Position numbers and translations under genes: made by a program
From: Fibrobacter intestinalis
GTDB lineage: Bacteria; Fibrobacterota; Fibrobacteria; Fibrobacterales; Fibrobacteraceae
Length of the DNA stretch: 64,000 bases
Assembly: GCF_900167415.1 (NCBI RefSeq)
Contig: NZ_FUWU01000004.1
Span: forward strand, 37,819 to 101,818
Direction: 5' to 3'
Notes under the pieces: model-generated
Told to the model about the DNA's origin: nothing
The model's input: only the letters and a program-made list of their open reading frames with translations
Database searches by the model: none
In this document: in pieces, positions 18,250 to 26,751 of the stretch
How the letters are laid out: every line of letters starts with the position of its first letter
Numbering within the stretch: position 1 is the stretch's first letter

Positions 18250-19380
18250 ATGCTTTTTGAAGAAATCATCCAAAGTCACTACAGACCCAGCGAATATCCC
18301 GCTTTGGCAAGCCTTGCCGAAGAATGGCAGGACTCACGTCCTTTTGAAGGCCTGAAAATTTTGGTTGCTACTCCTATTTTTCGCAACACCCTTTTGCAAT
18401 ACGAAGCCCTTTTAGCTGGCGGCGCAGAACTTTATGTCGGACGCGCGGTGGAAAACGCTGCCATTCCCTGCGATTTCGAAATCGTCGAACTTCTTCAAGA
18501 AAGCGAAATCCCTGTCGTATCGCCAGAAATGGTCTTGGACATGGAACAGGAAGATGAATTTTTCGATTTGATTTTAGATTGCGCCGGGCAATTTGCGTCC
18601 TGCCACCCGAAAATCGGTTTTGTGGAATTGACTCGCGCCGGCATATCCTACTACAACGATTCAGAGTTTCCGGTATTTAATGCGGACGGAGGCATCATCA
18701 AGCGGATCGAAACTTCGCTTGGCACAGGAAACGGCTTTTTTCGTGCGCTCGTTCAGGCGGGATGGACAGAATTCAAAGGGAAAAAACTACTGGTTTTCGG
18801 CAGCGGAAAAGTGGGCTGCGGAATCGCCCTGCAAGGAATTGAAAACGGCTGTGAAGTTTGCACGATAACCGATTTGAATAAACGGAACTCCCCCACGGAT
18901 TTCATCCGGACATTGGAACAGAACGGCGTCCCCCTTGTCAGTAAAGACGACATTCCTTCCGTGCTTCAGGAAATTTCCCAAGCGGATTTTGTCGTATCGG
19001 CAACAGGAAAGAAAAACGCCCTGTCCGGCGAAGAGATTTTTCAAGCGCTTCTACAAACCAAAGCCGTCCTCGCCAATATGGGCGTCGAAGACGAATTTCC
19101 CGAAGATTTTCCGGACGAGCGGGTTTTAAACAATAAAATTGCCATCAACTTTAGCTTAAAAGAGCCGACCCTTTTAAAATACCTGGACGCGTCCCTCGCC
19201 CTGCATGCCGCCTTGGGAGAACGACTTGTCCTGGAACACAACGAAGCTTTTGAATCGGAATACCTGAACAATCAAGGCCCCCAAAACCCGCCCGAAGATA
19301 TTGAACAGAAATTGTTGGGCGTCACCCTTCAAAATGGTGAAATCAGTTCCGAAATTTCCCGGCTGCTGGGACTTTCGTAA
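18250..19380 (+). CDS. NAD-binding protein resembling adenosylhomocysteinase
   Basis: A 376-residue cytoplasmic protein with a clear Rossmann motif in its middle (GKKLLVFGSGKVGCGIALQG, near residue 180). Both halves recall S-adenosylhomocysteine hydrolase and related dehydrogenases: an N-terminal part with ILVATPIFRNTLLQYEALLAGGAEL, then GTGNGFFRAL before the Rossmann loop and a late EPTLLKYLDASLALHAALGE segment. The usual AdoHcy hydrolase is longer and its C-terminal signature is absent, so the substrate is unknown. It stands alone downstream of a repeat cluster and is convergent with lptE. Confidence 0.55.
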   Translation: MLFEEIIQSHYRPSEYPALASLAEEWQDSRPFEGLKILVATPIFRNTLLQYEALLAGGAELYVGRAVENAAIPCDFEIVELLQESEIPVVSPEMVLDMEQEDEFFDLILDCAGQFASCHPKIGFVELTRAGISYYNDSEFPVFNADGGIIKRIETSLGTGNGFFRALVQAGWTEFKGKKLLVFGSGKVGCGIALQGIENGCEVCTITDLNKRNSPTDFIRTLEQNGVPLVSKDDIPSVLQEISQADFVVSATGKKNALSGEEIFQALLQTKAVLANMGVEDEFPEDFPDERVLNNKIAINFSLKEPTLLKYLDASLALHAALGERLVLEHNEAFESEYLNNQGPQNPPEDIEQKLLGVTLQNGEISSEISRLLGLS

Positions 19381-19395
19381 AACCGCCCAAACGGC

Positions 19396-19905
19396 TTACC
19401 ATTTCGCCAAAGCGTTCGCGATGATTAAATCCTGCAATTTGGCAATCGCCCGGGATTGCCCGTGCCGGTCTTCGGTTTCATTCTGCAAGACATCATAAGT
19501 GCCATCAGCAGAAAGGTTCTCGCCCTTGTAAATCATCTTTTCTTTCACATTGTCATAAAAGCGCACATTGACTTTCATGGTCACACGGTAAGTTTCCACT
19601 TCCGAAGAACTCGTATAATTTTCGGGTTTGTTCGTGTAGCTCAATAGCGTCAATTCAAAATCGGCATCCGCATCGGAATTCACCAGGCGCACACCGCCAG
19701 CGTTTTTACGGAACATTTTTTCCACGCTGTCCTTGAGCGTATTTCCCAGAACCGGATCCAACGTTTTATTGTCCACTTCGTGAATCTGTACCGTTTTAAT
19801 GTGGCTAGGAAGAGTACTCGCCGTAAAACTATAACAGCCGAAAAGGCCCCCCAAAGAGGCCATCAAAAAAAGAATCAAAATACTTTTAACGCGGAGTTTC
19901 TTCAT
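19396..19905 (-). CDS. lptE: LptE-like LPS-assembly lipoprotein
   Basis: Predicted outer-membrane lipoprotein that plugs the LptD barrel during lipopolysaccharide insertion. The signal peptide ends in the lipobox GLFGC with Cys near residue 24, followed by the LptE signature YSFTASTLPSHIKTVQI and a long beta/alpha fold with the TYRVTMKVNVRFYD strand segment. The length of 169 is typical. It is a single gene with convergent and tandem neighbours not related to LPS. lnt and an LpxH-like gene elsewhere in the window agree with an LPS-containing outer membrane. Confidence 0.82.
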   Translation of the reverse strand: MKKLRVKSILILFLMASLGGLFGCYSFTASTLPSHIKTVQIHEVDNKTLDPVLGNTLKDSVEKMFRKNAGGVRLVNSDADADFELTLLSYTNKPENYTSSSEVETYRVTMKVNVRFYDNVKEKMIYKGENLSADGTYDVLQNETEDRHGQSRAIAKLQDLIIANALAKW

Positions 19906-20040
19906 ACTTCAAAAGATAGCTATTCTAAAATCCATCCCAAGAAATTCCAAGAATCAAAGGCGTTCACCGTTTATAAAGGCAACAACGACCGCGCGAGATT
20001 CTTGAAGCAACCCATGAAATTTTTAGAAGCGGCCCTGACG

Positions 20041-21726
20041 TTATTTTTCTTCGGGAATGATTTCTGCACAAAGAGCCTGCGTCGCCGTAACCAAGTGCTC
20101 CTTGATTTTGCGATAAGAACCCAAAACGTCGGTAAACGTTGTAGTGAGCAGAGGGTCTTCGTTGATTTCAGCGACATGACGCCAATGCTTGGCACGGCAT
20201 TCCCGAACCTGCTCCGTAATTTCGCGTCCCTCTCGACGGATTTCGGAAAGCTTTTGCACATTGTGCTGATTGTTCAGAACTGCGGCGACATCGGCAGCCA
20301 ACTTGGTCACGCCGTCATGAAGTGCCAAAATATCGTCCTGGTGCGACTTGTCAAACACCACGTTGTGATCCCGCATCCGAAGCCATAACTTCAGAACCTG
20401 CGTCACATAATCCGAAGCCGTTTCCAAATCGTCGCTCATCCGCAACTGACGCTCCGCATCGTTCGCAATGCTTTTGGAAACGCTCGTTGAAAGAAGGCCG
20501 GTCAAAAATTCAATCACCTCGGTTTGCGCCGTGTCCAATTTGTTCTCGTTTTCAAAAATGCGTTCCACAATGCTTTTGTCCGCTTTGCCGTCGATAACTT
20601 GTCGCAAGTCGGTGAGCATATCGCGAACCGTCTGGTTCATCATTTCCATTTCCCGCGCGGATTGCGTGATCGCCGCAAACGGCGACTTGATAAGCGCCGG
20701 ATCGAGCTTGGTGACGACAGCGTGCTTCGGCTGCACCTTGTTCGGGAACAACTTGTCTAAAAGGGCAGGAATTTTTCCCGTAAACGGCAAAAGCACAAGG
20801 GTGTTCGCCACGTTAAAAGTCGTGTGATAAAGAGCGATAGCGAGAGTGACATTTTTCGGATCATCCGGATTGGCAATGCCCACCGCCGATTCCAAGAACC
20901 AGCGCATAAAATGAATTGTCGGATCAAACAAAAGAGTCACCCAGACGGCGCCAAAGATATTGAAAAGCAGATGGAACATCGCCGCCCGACGAGCATGTCG
21001 AGAAGTGTTCACGGCAATCATCAAAGCGGAGATGGTGCAACCGATATTCTGCCCGAGCACCAAGGCCGCCGCCGTATTGAATCCGATAAGCCCTTGAGAA
21101 GCCAGCACGATGGTAACTCCCAAAGATGCAGAACTCGACTGCATGATTGTCGCCATCAAAAAGCCGACCAGAATGCAAGCGCAGATACTCGGCAAACTTT
21201 CCGCATTGAAAACCGCCAGCGCATTCAAAAAATCCTGATTATTCGAAACCGGAGCAAGCGACACCTTCATCGCGGCAAGCCCCACAAAAACAAGGCCCAC
21301 GCCGAGAAGGGCGAGGGCGGAATACTTGAGGCGTTCTTTTTTTGCAAAACAATAGACCAATGCGCAAGCTCCCGCAATCGGCATCCCATACTGGTCGATA
21401 TTCAAAACCAGAACCCAACCGGTAATGGTCGTACCGATATTCGCCCCCATGATGACACCCAAGGTTTGCGACAGCTGCATGATTCCCGCATTTACAAATC
21501 CGATAACCATCGCCATGGTCACAGCGCTGGACTGAACAAGGCAGGTCACGCCCATGCCGACTAGAACTCCTAGAATGCGGTGGTTCGTGACCTTGCTGAT
21601 CAATTTTTGAAGAGTGGGCCCCGCTATCGTTTGAAGTCCCATCGAAAGAAAGCGTAAACCGAGAAGGAAAATGCCAGCACCGCCAATAAGAAAGACGATG
21701 GACTGGGCTATCTGCGAGAATAACAT
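20041..21726 (-). CDS. Na+/phosphate cotransporter family protein with PhoU-like tail
   Basis: Inner-membrane protein of the NptA/YjbB type, moving phosphate with sodium. The N-terminal 330 residues contain the two inverted Na/Pi repeats, each with a QSS motif (LVQSSAVTMAMV and IMQSSSASLGVT) and GANIGTT / GQNIGCT loops. The C-terminal 200 residues form helical PhoU-like repeats (MEMMNQTVRDMLTDLRQ, RQLRMSDDLETASDYV). The length of 561 is usual. It is monocistronic between lptE and coaE. Transport direction cannot be read from sequence. Confidence 0.9.
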   Translation of the reverse strand: MLFSQIAQSIVFLIGGAGIFLLGLRFLSMGLQTIAGPTLQKLISKVTNHRILGVLVGMGVTCLVQSSAVTMAMVIGFVNAGIMQLSQTLGVIMGANIGTTITGWVLVLNIDQYGMPIAGACALVYCFAKKERLKYSALALLGVGLVFVGLAAMKVSLAPVSNNQDFLNALAVFNAESLPSICACILVGFLMATIMQSSSASLGVTIVLASQGLIGFNTAAALVLGQNIGCTISALMIAVNTSRHARRAAMFHLLFNIFGAVWVTLLFDPTIHFMRWFLESAVGIANPDDPKNVTLAIALYHTTFNVANTLVLLPFTGKIPALLDKLFPNKVQPKHAVVTKLDPALIKSPFAAITQSAREMEMMNQTVRDMLTDLRQVIDGKADKSIVERIFENENKLDTAQTEVIEFLTGLLSTSVSKSIANDAERQLRMSDDLETASDYVTQVLKLWLRMRDHNVVFDKSHQDDILALHDGVTKLAADVAAVLNNQHNVQKLSEIRREGREITEQVRECRAKHWRHVAEINEDPLLTTTFTDVLGSYRKIKEHLVTATQALCAEIIPEEK

Positions 21727-21838
21727 ATTGAGTTCATCCTTATCGTGAACATCTGGTGTAGCTGTTTTCTGCCAAGCGTAACATCGGTTGGATAATTTAG
21801 AATTTCAACGGCACCTATCCGAGATATGTTTCCATTTT

Positions 21839-22435
21839 TTACGGCTTTAATTTTTCGGCAAGCTCCAGCACCCGCTTCTGAAGGTCGGAAATCGTTCCGG
21901 AATTTTCAACAAAGCGATAGACGGCGTTGCGAGGCAGAGGATCTTTAGCTTGAACTTGCATCCGGCGTTCCGCATCTTCTTTTGATAAACCGCGTTTCAA
22001 CAATCGTTCCAGCCGCACAGCATCCGGAGCTTCCACCACCCAGATTTCGGAAAGGCTTTCGGCAAAATCCGGCCATTTGAACAAAAGAGCCCCCTCGACC
22101 GCCGCCATCCGGAGCAAATGGGCGTGGTCTTTGGCAATTTCCAGTTTTTCCTCGACTCGGCGACGCAAAAGCGGGTAAACGAGGGATTCCAAATCCTGAA
22201 GGGCAGCGGGTTCCCGAAACACCAGCGAAGCCAAAGCAACCCGGTTCACCATTCCATTTTGAATACAACCGCTTCCAAAACGCGCCTCGATCCTATTTCG
22301 CAATTCCCGAGATTCCGCATAGAGGGCGTGCATTTCCATGTCCAAATCCAGCACTAGGGCGCCCTGCTGTTCCAAAATGACTCCAACAGCACTTTTACCC
22401 GAGCCGATTTTACCGCAAATACCCACTGTCTTCAT
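21839..22435 (-). CDS. coaE: Dephospho-CoA kinase
   Basis: Last step of coenzyme A synthesis: phosphorylates the 3' hydroxyl of dephospho-CoA. The P-loop GKIGSGKSAVG is at residues 7-17, followed by the LVLDLDMEMHALY segment (usual DAD motif modified to DLD) and the RLLKRGLSKEDAERRMQVQ lid helix. The 198 residues are complete. ATG at 22435 is used because the family begins MKTVGICGKIGSGKS. A short open frame upstream overlaps this ATG by four bases. Confidence 0.92.
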   Translation of the reverse strand: MKTVGICGKIGSGKSAVGVILEQQGALVLDLDMEMHALYAESRELRNRIEARFGSGCIQNGMVNRVALASLVFREPAALQDLESLVYPLLRRRVEEKLEIAKDHAHLLRMAAVEGALLFKWPDFAESLSEIWVVEAPDAVRLERLLKRGLSKEDAERRMQVQAKDPLPRNAVYRFVENSGTISDLQKRVLELAEKLKP

Positions 22436-22662
22436 AAGGCAATTTTCCAAAAAGCTTTAACAAAGAAAAATCCAGAGCAACCGAACAATACAGAATCAAA
22501 AAGAACCTCAGCTCCGCCATCCCGGTGAGCGAAGCGGGCAAATTCGTTTGGCCATTTCCGAGTTCCTTGAAAAAACGGCAGCCACCATCTCCACTTTAAA
22601 AAACGAAAAAGCGCGATATGTCGTGGCGGAATTTTTGAAAATGCTTTTTTAGAGGTTGCCAT
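22432..22662 (-). CDS. Doubtful small open frame before coaE
   Basis: A 76-codon frame beginning MATSKKAFSKI and ending at the coaE start in an ATGA overlap. Its translation has Trp/Phe-rich patches but no recognisable family, and a second frame across the same DNA (TNLPASLTGMAELRFFLILY) reads at least as protein-like although a stop blocks it upstream. Either a small membrane protein, a decayed gene or a chance frame is possible. It is listed because nothing else explains the stretch between coaE and purC. Confidence 0.25.
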   Translation of the reverse strand: MATSKKAFSKIPPRHIALFRFLKWRWWLPFFQGTRKWPNEFARFAHRDGGAEVLFDSVLFGCSGFFFVKAFWKIAL

Positions 22663-22691
22663 AGCCGGAATTTAACTAAATTTTGGGCACT

Positions 22692-23576
22692 ATGAGCTTA
22701 AAATTTGAAACCCCCATTACCGATGTCCCGCTGTTCCACCAAGGCAAAGTACGCGATATGTACGACCTGGGCGACAGCTTCCTCATGGTCGCAAGCGACC
22801 GTCTTTCCGCATTTGATGTGGTTCTCCCCACCCCGATTCCCGGCAAGGGAAAAATTCTCAACCAGCTTTCCCTCTTCTGGTTCGAACATCTCGGTATGCC
22901 CAACCACCTGATCACCGCCAACGTGGACGAATATCCCGAAGTTCTCCAGAAATACAAGGACTATCTTCGCGGGCGTTCCATGATTGTCAAAAAAGCCAAG
23001 CGCCATAGCGTCGAATGCATTGTTCGCGGCTACATTGTCGGCTCCGGCTGGAAGGATTACCAGAAAACCGGAAAAATCTGCGGACACGTTTTGCCGCAGG
23101 GATTCGAGCTCTGCCAAAAACTGGAAAAACCGCTCTACACGCCCAGCACCAAGCCGGATGTCGGCCACGATGAAAATATCTCCTTTGAACAGACTTTTGA
23201 AATCGTCGGCGAAAAAGTGGCAACCGATCTCAAGAACATGTCGCTTGACATTTATACGAAAGCGCGCGATTATGCCGCGACCAAAGGAATCATCCTTGCG
23301 GACACCAAATTTGAATTCGGCGAAATCGACGGCAAAACCATCTTGATTGACGAAGTTCTGACTCCGGACTCCAGCCGTTACTGGCCCGCCGACAAATACC
23401 AGGTCGGCAAAAATCAGGAAAGCTTCGATAAGCAGTACGTGCGCGACTGGCTCGAAACTCTCGATTGGGGCAAAACCTATCCGGGTCCAGAAATTCCGCC
23501 CGAAGTCGTGAAAAACACGCTAGCTAAATACGTGGAAATTTTCGTGAAGTTGACAGGCAAACAACCGGAGCTTTAA
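22692..23576 (+). CDS. purC: Phosphoribosylaminoimidazole-succinocarboxamide synthase
   Basis: SAICAR synthetase of de novo purine synthesis, joining aspartate to CAIR with ATP. Signatures: FHQGKVRDMYDLGD near residue 17, ASDRLSAFDVVLP near 37, VECIVRGYIVGSGWKDY, and LIDEVLTPDSSRYWP near 220. The 294 residues correspond to the longer PurC form, with C-terminal GKTYPGPEIPPEVV. ATG at 22692 is preferred over a GTG nine bases upstream. A terminator follows at 23596. Confidence 0.96.
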   Translation: MSLKFETPITDVPLFHQGKVRDMYDLGDSFLMVASDRLSAFDVVLPTPIPGKGKILNQLSLFWFEHLGMPNHLITANVDEYPEVLQKYKDYLRGRSMIVKKAKRHSVECIVRGYIVGSGWKDYQKTGKICGHVLPQGFELCQKLEKPLYTPSTKPDVGHDENISFEQTFEIVGEKVATDLKNMSLDIYTKARDYAATKGIILADTKFEFGEIDGKTILIDEVLTPDSSRYWPADKYQVGKNQESFDKQYVRDWLETLDWGKTYPGPEIPPEVVKNTLAKYVEIFVKLTGKQPEL

Positions 23577-23595
23577 GGAATCCTTTTCAAGGAAG

Positions 23596-23625
23596 GCAGC
23601 ACTCACAACGAGGGCTGCTTTTTTT
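23596..23625 (+). terminator. Intrinsic terminator after purC
   Basis: GCAGC-A-CTC pairs with GAG-G-GCTGC (one mismatch) around a short loop, followed by seven T. It is placed 20 bases past the purC stop. Confidence 0.8.
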
Positions 23626-23699
23626 GTAAGGGCCTTTTCTAAAAAGGATTTTGGAGCATCAGCAGAGTCAGTTACCAGTGCAAAACATTCGCCGCCAAC

Positions 23700-23734
23700 A
23701 AAAATCCCCCGGAACTTTGGCTCCGAGGGATTCT
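23700..23734 (-). terminator. Intrinsic terminator closing the feo operon
   Basis: On the minus strand AATCCCTCGGA pairs with TCCGGGGGATT around a short loop, ending in a T stretch. It lies 18 bases beyond the stop of the FeoB-associated gene. Confidence 0.7.
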
Positions 23735-23751
23735 CTATGGCAATGCACTCG

Positions 23752-23910
23752 TCAGTGTTTACACCGGCAACATTTGGAACATTTTTGGCTGCAACCGATA
23801 CAAGCGGGAGCTTGATTCGCTGCGGCATCCCGCATTCTCCGCACCACATACAAAGCCGCACCCACAGCCCAAGCCAAAATAAACAGGGTTATCGCTACAT
23901 TCGCAAGCAT
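23752..23910 (-). CDS. FeoB-associated Cys-rich membrane protein
   Basis: A 52-residue protein found by reading past feoB. An N-terminal membrane helix (MLANVAITLFILAWAVGAAL) is followed by a basic stretch and a cysteine cluster, CIGCSQKCSKCCRC, ending KH. This matches the small FeoB-associated Cys-rich family, thought to assist ferrous iron uptake. Its ATG overlaps the feoB TGA as TGATG, so it is translated with feoB. A different frame across the same DNA is longer but lacks the family pattern. Confidence 0.85.
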   Translation of the reverse strand: MLANVAITLFILAWAVGAALYVVRRMRDAAANQAPACIGCSQKCSKCCRCKH

Positions 23911-26279
23911 CAAGCCCTCCTTTCATTTTCCAAAGCCGACTGCGCATCGACAGAGCGGACCGTTTTGAAATTCTTTTCTTTATAGGGATTCGGGCGGAAC
24001 AACAGGAACAGCATGACCGCCAGGAGACAACAAGCGACCCCTGTTCCTATTGTAAATCCGCGTCCATCCGTGACAAATCGGCCAATCTGGTAAACGATAA
24101 AGGTGAAAGTCCACGCCCAGATATTCTGAAAAGTAAAGGCAAACCAGAACCATTTGCGATGATTCAATTCATGTGCCATCGTCGCAATCGCCGCAAGGCA
24201 AGGCGAATTGAGCAAATTAAAAAGAAGGAAGCAGAAAGCGGCCAAAGCGCTCGGAAACCACCTTTTCAACGCTTGCCCAAAAACATTCAAGCCTTCATCT
24301 TCAGCATCAAACGATTCGGCACCCTCTGCGGATTCTACCAAGGCATCGTTTCCGCCGGCAAGAACCGCCATCGTTCCGACAATTCCCTCTTTTGCAGAAA
24401 ATCCCGCAATGGTCGAAGCCGCAGCCTGCCAACCGCCTTCTTTGCCGCCAAATCCCAACGGCACAAAGATATAGCGTATTTTGTCGCCTACGCGTGCCAA
24501 AATCGAATTTGCCGAATTTTCAACCAGCCCGAATTCCAAATTGTCCGAATCCGCTTCTAGAGTTTCCCCTACAGCCGCAGCTTCTTCGTTTTCCACTTCA
24601 CTAGCTGCGTCCGAGTCTTCAGTGGATTCCTCTACCAGCGTTTCCTGCGCGACTTCTACACTTGGCGATTCCCAACCGTAACTCGACAAAAACCACATGG
24701 CAAGACAAGCGAGAAAAAGAATCGTTCCCGCTTTAATCAGAAATCCACGGGTGCGTTCCCAAGCATGCAAAAGCACCGTTTTCGCCTGCGGTAAATGGTA
24801 CTGCGGAAGTTCCAAAACAAAAGGAGCCGATTCTCCATAAAAATATTTTGTCTTCTTGAGCATGATCGCTGCCAAAAGAACGCTCCCGATACAGATAAAA
24901 TAGACGGACGGAGCAACCCAAGAACCAAATCCGCATGAAGCCGCAATAACGCTCGTCATACACGCCATTACCGGAAGTTTTGCACCGCACGGCACCCAAG
25001 TCGTCGTCATGATTGTCAAACGGCGATCGTTTTCGTTTTCAATGGTTTTCGACGCCATAATACCAGGAATGCCACAGCCCGAAGAAACCAAAAGCGGGAT
25101 AAAACTTTTTCCCGAAAGTCCAAAGCGACGGAACACGCGATCCATCACAAAGGCGATACGCGCCATATAGCCGCAATCTTCGATGAAAGAGAGCAAAATA
25201 AAAAGGATGAACATCTGCGGAGCAAAGCCCACGACCGCGCCAACGCCGCCGATGACCCCATTCACCAAAGCGTCCAGCAGAATCGGGCTTGCCCCCGCAT
25301 TGGAAAGCCAGCCCGCAACGCCATCTTGAATGCCGGGAATCAAAGAATCGTTCACCCAGTCGGTTCCCATGGATCCAATCGTCGAAACCGCAATGTAATA
25401 TACCGCCCACATGGTCAGCAAAAAAATGGGAATCCCCAGAATCCGGTTGGTCACAATGCGATCGACTTTATCAGAAAAGGTCCATCGGCAATTGGATTTC
25501 TGAAAAACGCCGCGCAAAATTTCTGCGATGAAATGATAGCGTTCGTTGGTAATAATCGATTCGCTGTCGTCACTGCGATTTTTTTCCAAAGCCTGAACGC
25601 TCGCTTCGATTTTCGCCTTGTCGCTGTCGGCAAGCGCCAAGCGAGATTGCACATTCTTATCGCGCTCAATGAACTTGATAGCGAACCAGCGTTGCAAATG
25701 AGCATCCACCTTTCCCAAAAGAATGCGCTCGACTTCGGCAATTACTCCCTCTACGTCGTCAGCAAATCGAGGTGCCGTCGGGATTTTCGCGTCCAATGTC
25801 GCCGCCTTTTCAGCCGCTTCCAGCACGCCCTTGCCATAAAGCGCGGACGTTTCCACAATGGCGACTCCCAATTTTTCCGAAAGCTTTTTCACATCTATGC
25901 AATCGCCGGATTTTTGAAAAGCGTCCATTAAATTCAAAGCGATGACCGTCGGCTTTCCCAGCTCCAAAAGCTGCGTCGTCAAATAGAGGTTGCGTTCGAT
26001 ATTGGTCGCATCCACAATGTTCAAAATCGCATCAGGAGCAGCACTCGCCAGATAATCGCGCGAAACGACTTCTTCCGGCGTATAAGGCGAAAGGGAATAA
26101 ATTCCCGGAAGGTCCACGACCCGAATTTCCTTGTTCTTTTTCAGGCGGCCTTCCTTGCGTTCCACCGTCACGCCAGGCCAGTTTCCCACATACTGATTCG
26201 CCCCCGTGAGCGCATTGAACATCGTCGTTTTTCCGCAATTCGGATTTCCTGCTAAAGCAATCGTCATCGGCATTTTCAA
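23910..26279 (-). CDS. feoB: Ferrous iron transporter FeoB
   Basis: Inner-membrane Fe2+ transporter with an N-terminal GTPase. G1 is GNPNCGKTT at residues 11-19 and G3 is DLPGIYSLSPYTPEE near 60; the helical GDI-like region follows to about 270, then two Gate domains with around ten membrane helices (ILFILLSFIEDCGYMARIAF, SSGCGIPGIMASKT). An acidic, Ser/Glu-rich low-complexity loop of about 50 residues lies near 550-600, between membrane segments. The length of 789 is typical to long. The start overlaps the feoA stop (ATGA). Confidence 0.95.
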   Translation of the reverse strand: MKMPMTIALAGNPNCGKTTMFNALTGANQYVGNWPGVTVERKEGRLKKNKEIRVVDLPGIYSLSPYTPEEVVSRDYLASAAPDAILNIVDATNIERNLYLTTQLLELGKPTVIALNLMDAFQKSGDCIDVKKLSEKLGVAIVETSALYGKGVLEAAEKAATLDAKIPTAPRFADDVEGVIAEVERILLGKVDAHLQRWFAIKFIERDKNVQSRLALADSDKAKIEASVQALEKNRSDDSESIITNERYHFIAEILRGVFQKSNCRWTFSDKVDRIVTNRILGIPIFLLTMWAVYYIAVSTIGSMGTDWVNDSLIPGIQDGVAGWLSNAGASPILLDALVNGVIGGVGAVVGFAPQMFILFILLSFIEDCGYMARIAFVMDRVFRRFGLSGKSFIPLLVSSGCGIPGIMASKTIENENDRRLTIMTTTWVPCGAKLPVMACMTSVIAASCGFGSWVAPSVYFICIGSVLLAAIMLKKTKYFYGESAPFVLELPQYHLPQAKTVLLHAWERTRGFLIKAGTILFLACLAMWFLSSYGWESPSVEVAQETLVEESTEDSDAASEVENEEAAAVGETLEADSDNLEFGLVENSANSILARVGDKIRYIFVPLGFGGKEGGWQAAASTIAGFSAKEGIVGTMAVLAGGNDALVESAEGAESFDAEDEGLNVFGQALKRWFPSALAAFCFLLFNLLNSPCLAAIATMAHELNHRKWFWFAFTFQNIWAWTFTFIVYQIGRFVTDGRGFTIGTGVACCLLAVMLFLLFRPNPYKEKNFKTVRSVDAQSALENERRA

Positions 26280-26512
26280 GCTTCTCCTGTCTCTTTCAAT
26301 TCAACACCTTCCGCGTCTTCCTTGCGGAGGCTGAGTTCGTATCCGCGAACCGTTATTTCCACCGGATCGCCTAGCGGCGTAACTTTGCGCACATACACTT
26401 CTGTGCCTCCGGTCAAACCCATATCCATCAAACGGCGTTTCAATGCGCCCGCTCCGTTCAGCCGAGCAATTTTCACCGTTTCTCCAATCCTCGCGTCTCG
26501 TAAAGTTTTCAT
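26276..26512 (-). CDS. feoA: FeoA domain protein, second copy in operon
   Basis: A 78-residue SH3-like FeoA protein that probably regulates FeoB from the cytoplasm. Signatures: GETVKIARLNGAGALKRRLMDMGLTGGTEV and the beta strand DPVEITVRGYELSLRKEDA, a complete FeoA core. It lies between the shorter FeoA gene and feoB, with its TGA overlapping the feoB ATG. Confidence 0.92.
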   Translation of the reverse strand: MKTLRDARIGETVKIARLNGAGALKRRLMDMGLTGGTEVYVRKVTPLGDPVEITVRGYELSLRKEDAEGVELKETGEA

Positions 26513-26529
26513 AAAATCTCCCTTGCCGT

Positions 26530-26739
26530 TTAAACCAAAATCCGGCTGGCCAATTTACGATCCATCGCCAAGCGCGACTCTTTTACTTTCACAATCAAAT
26601 TGCCGCCAAAACGGCTGATGACCGAAACAGGCGAACCTACGCTAAATCCGAGTTCATTTAAATGCTGGCGCACAGCGGCTTCTCCGAGCAAGTGGCGAAC
26701 CCTGTAATTTTCTCCAATCGAGCAAAAAGTCAAAGGCAT
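26530..26739 (-). CDS. FeoA domain protein, first copy in operon
   Basis: A 69-residue FeoA-like protein: NYRVRHLLGEAAVRQHLNELGFSVGSPV and GGNLIVKVKESRLAMDRKLA match the FeoA SH3-like fold, though it begins with MPLTFCSIGE rather than the usual pattern. Two adjacent FeoA genes before feoB occur in several anaerobes. It lies 12 bases after the outer-membrane gene stop and 17 bases before the next feoA. Confidence 0.88.
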   Translation of the reverse strand: MPLTFCSIGENYRVRHLLGEAAVRQHLNELGFSVGSPVSVISRFGGNLIVKVKESRLAMDRKLASRILV

Positions 26740-26751
26740 ATTCCCTCTTTC

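Noticed and set aside
23520..23861. A 113-codon minus-strand frame crossing the purC end
   Set aside because: It passes through two intrinsic terminators and overlaps the FeoB-associated gene in another frame, which has the better family match.
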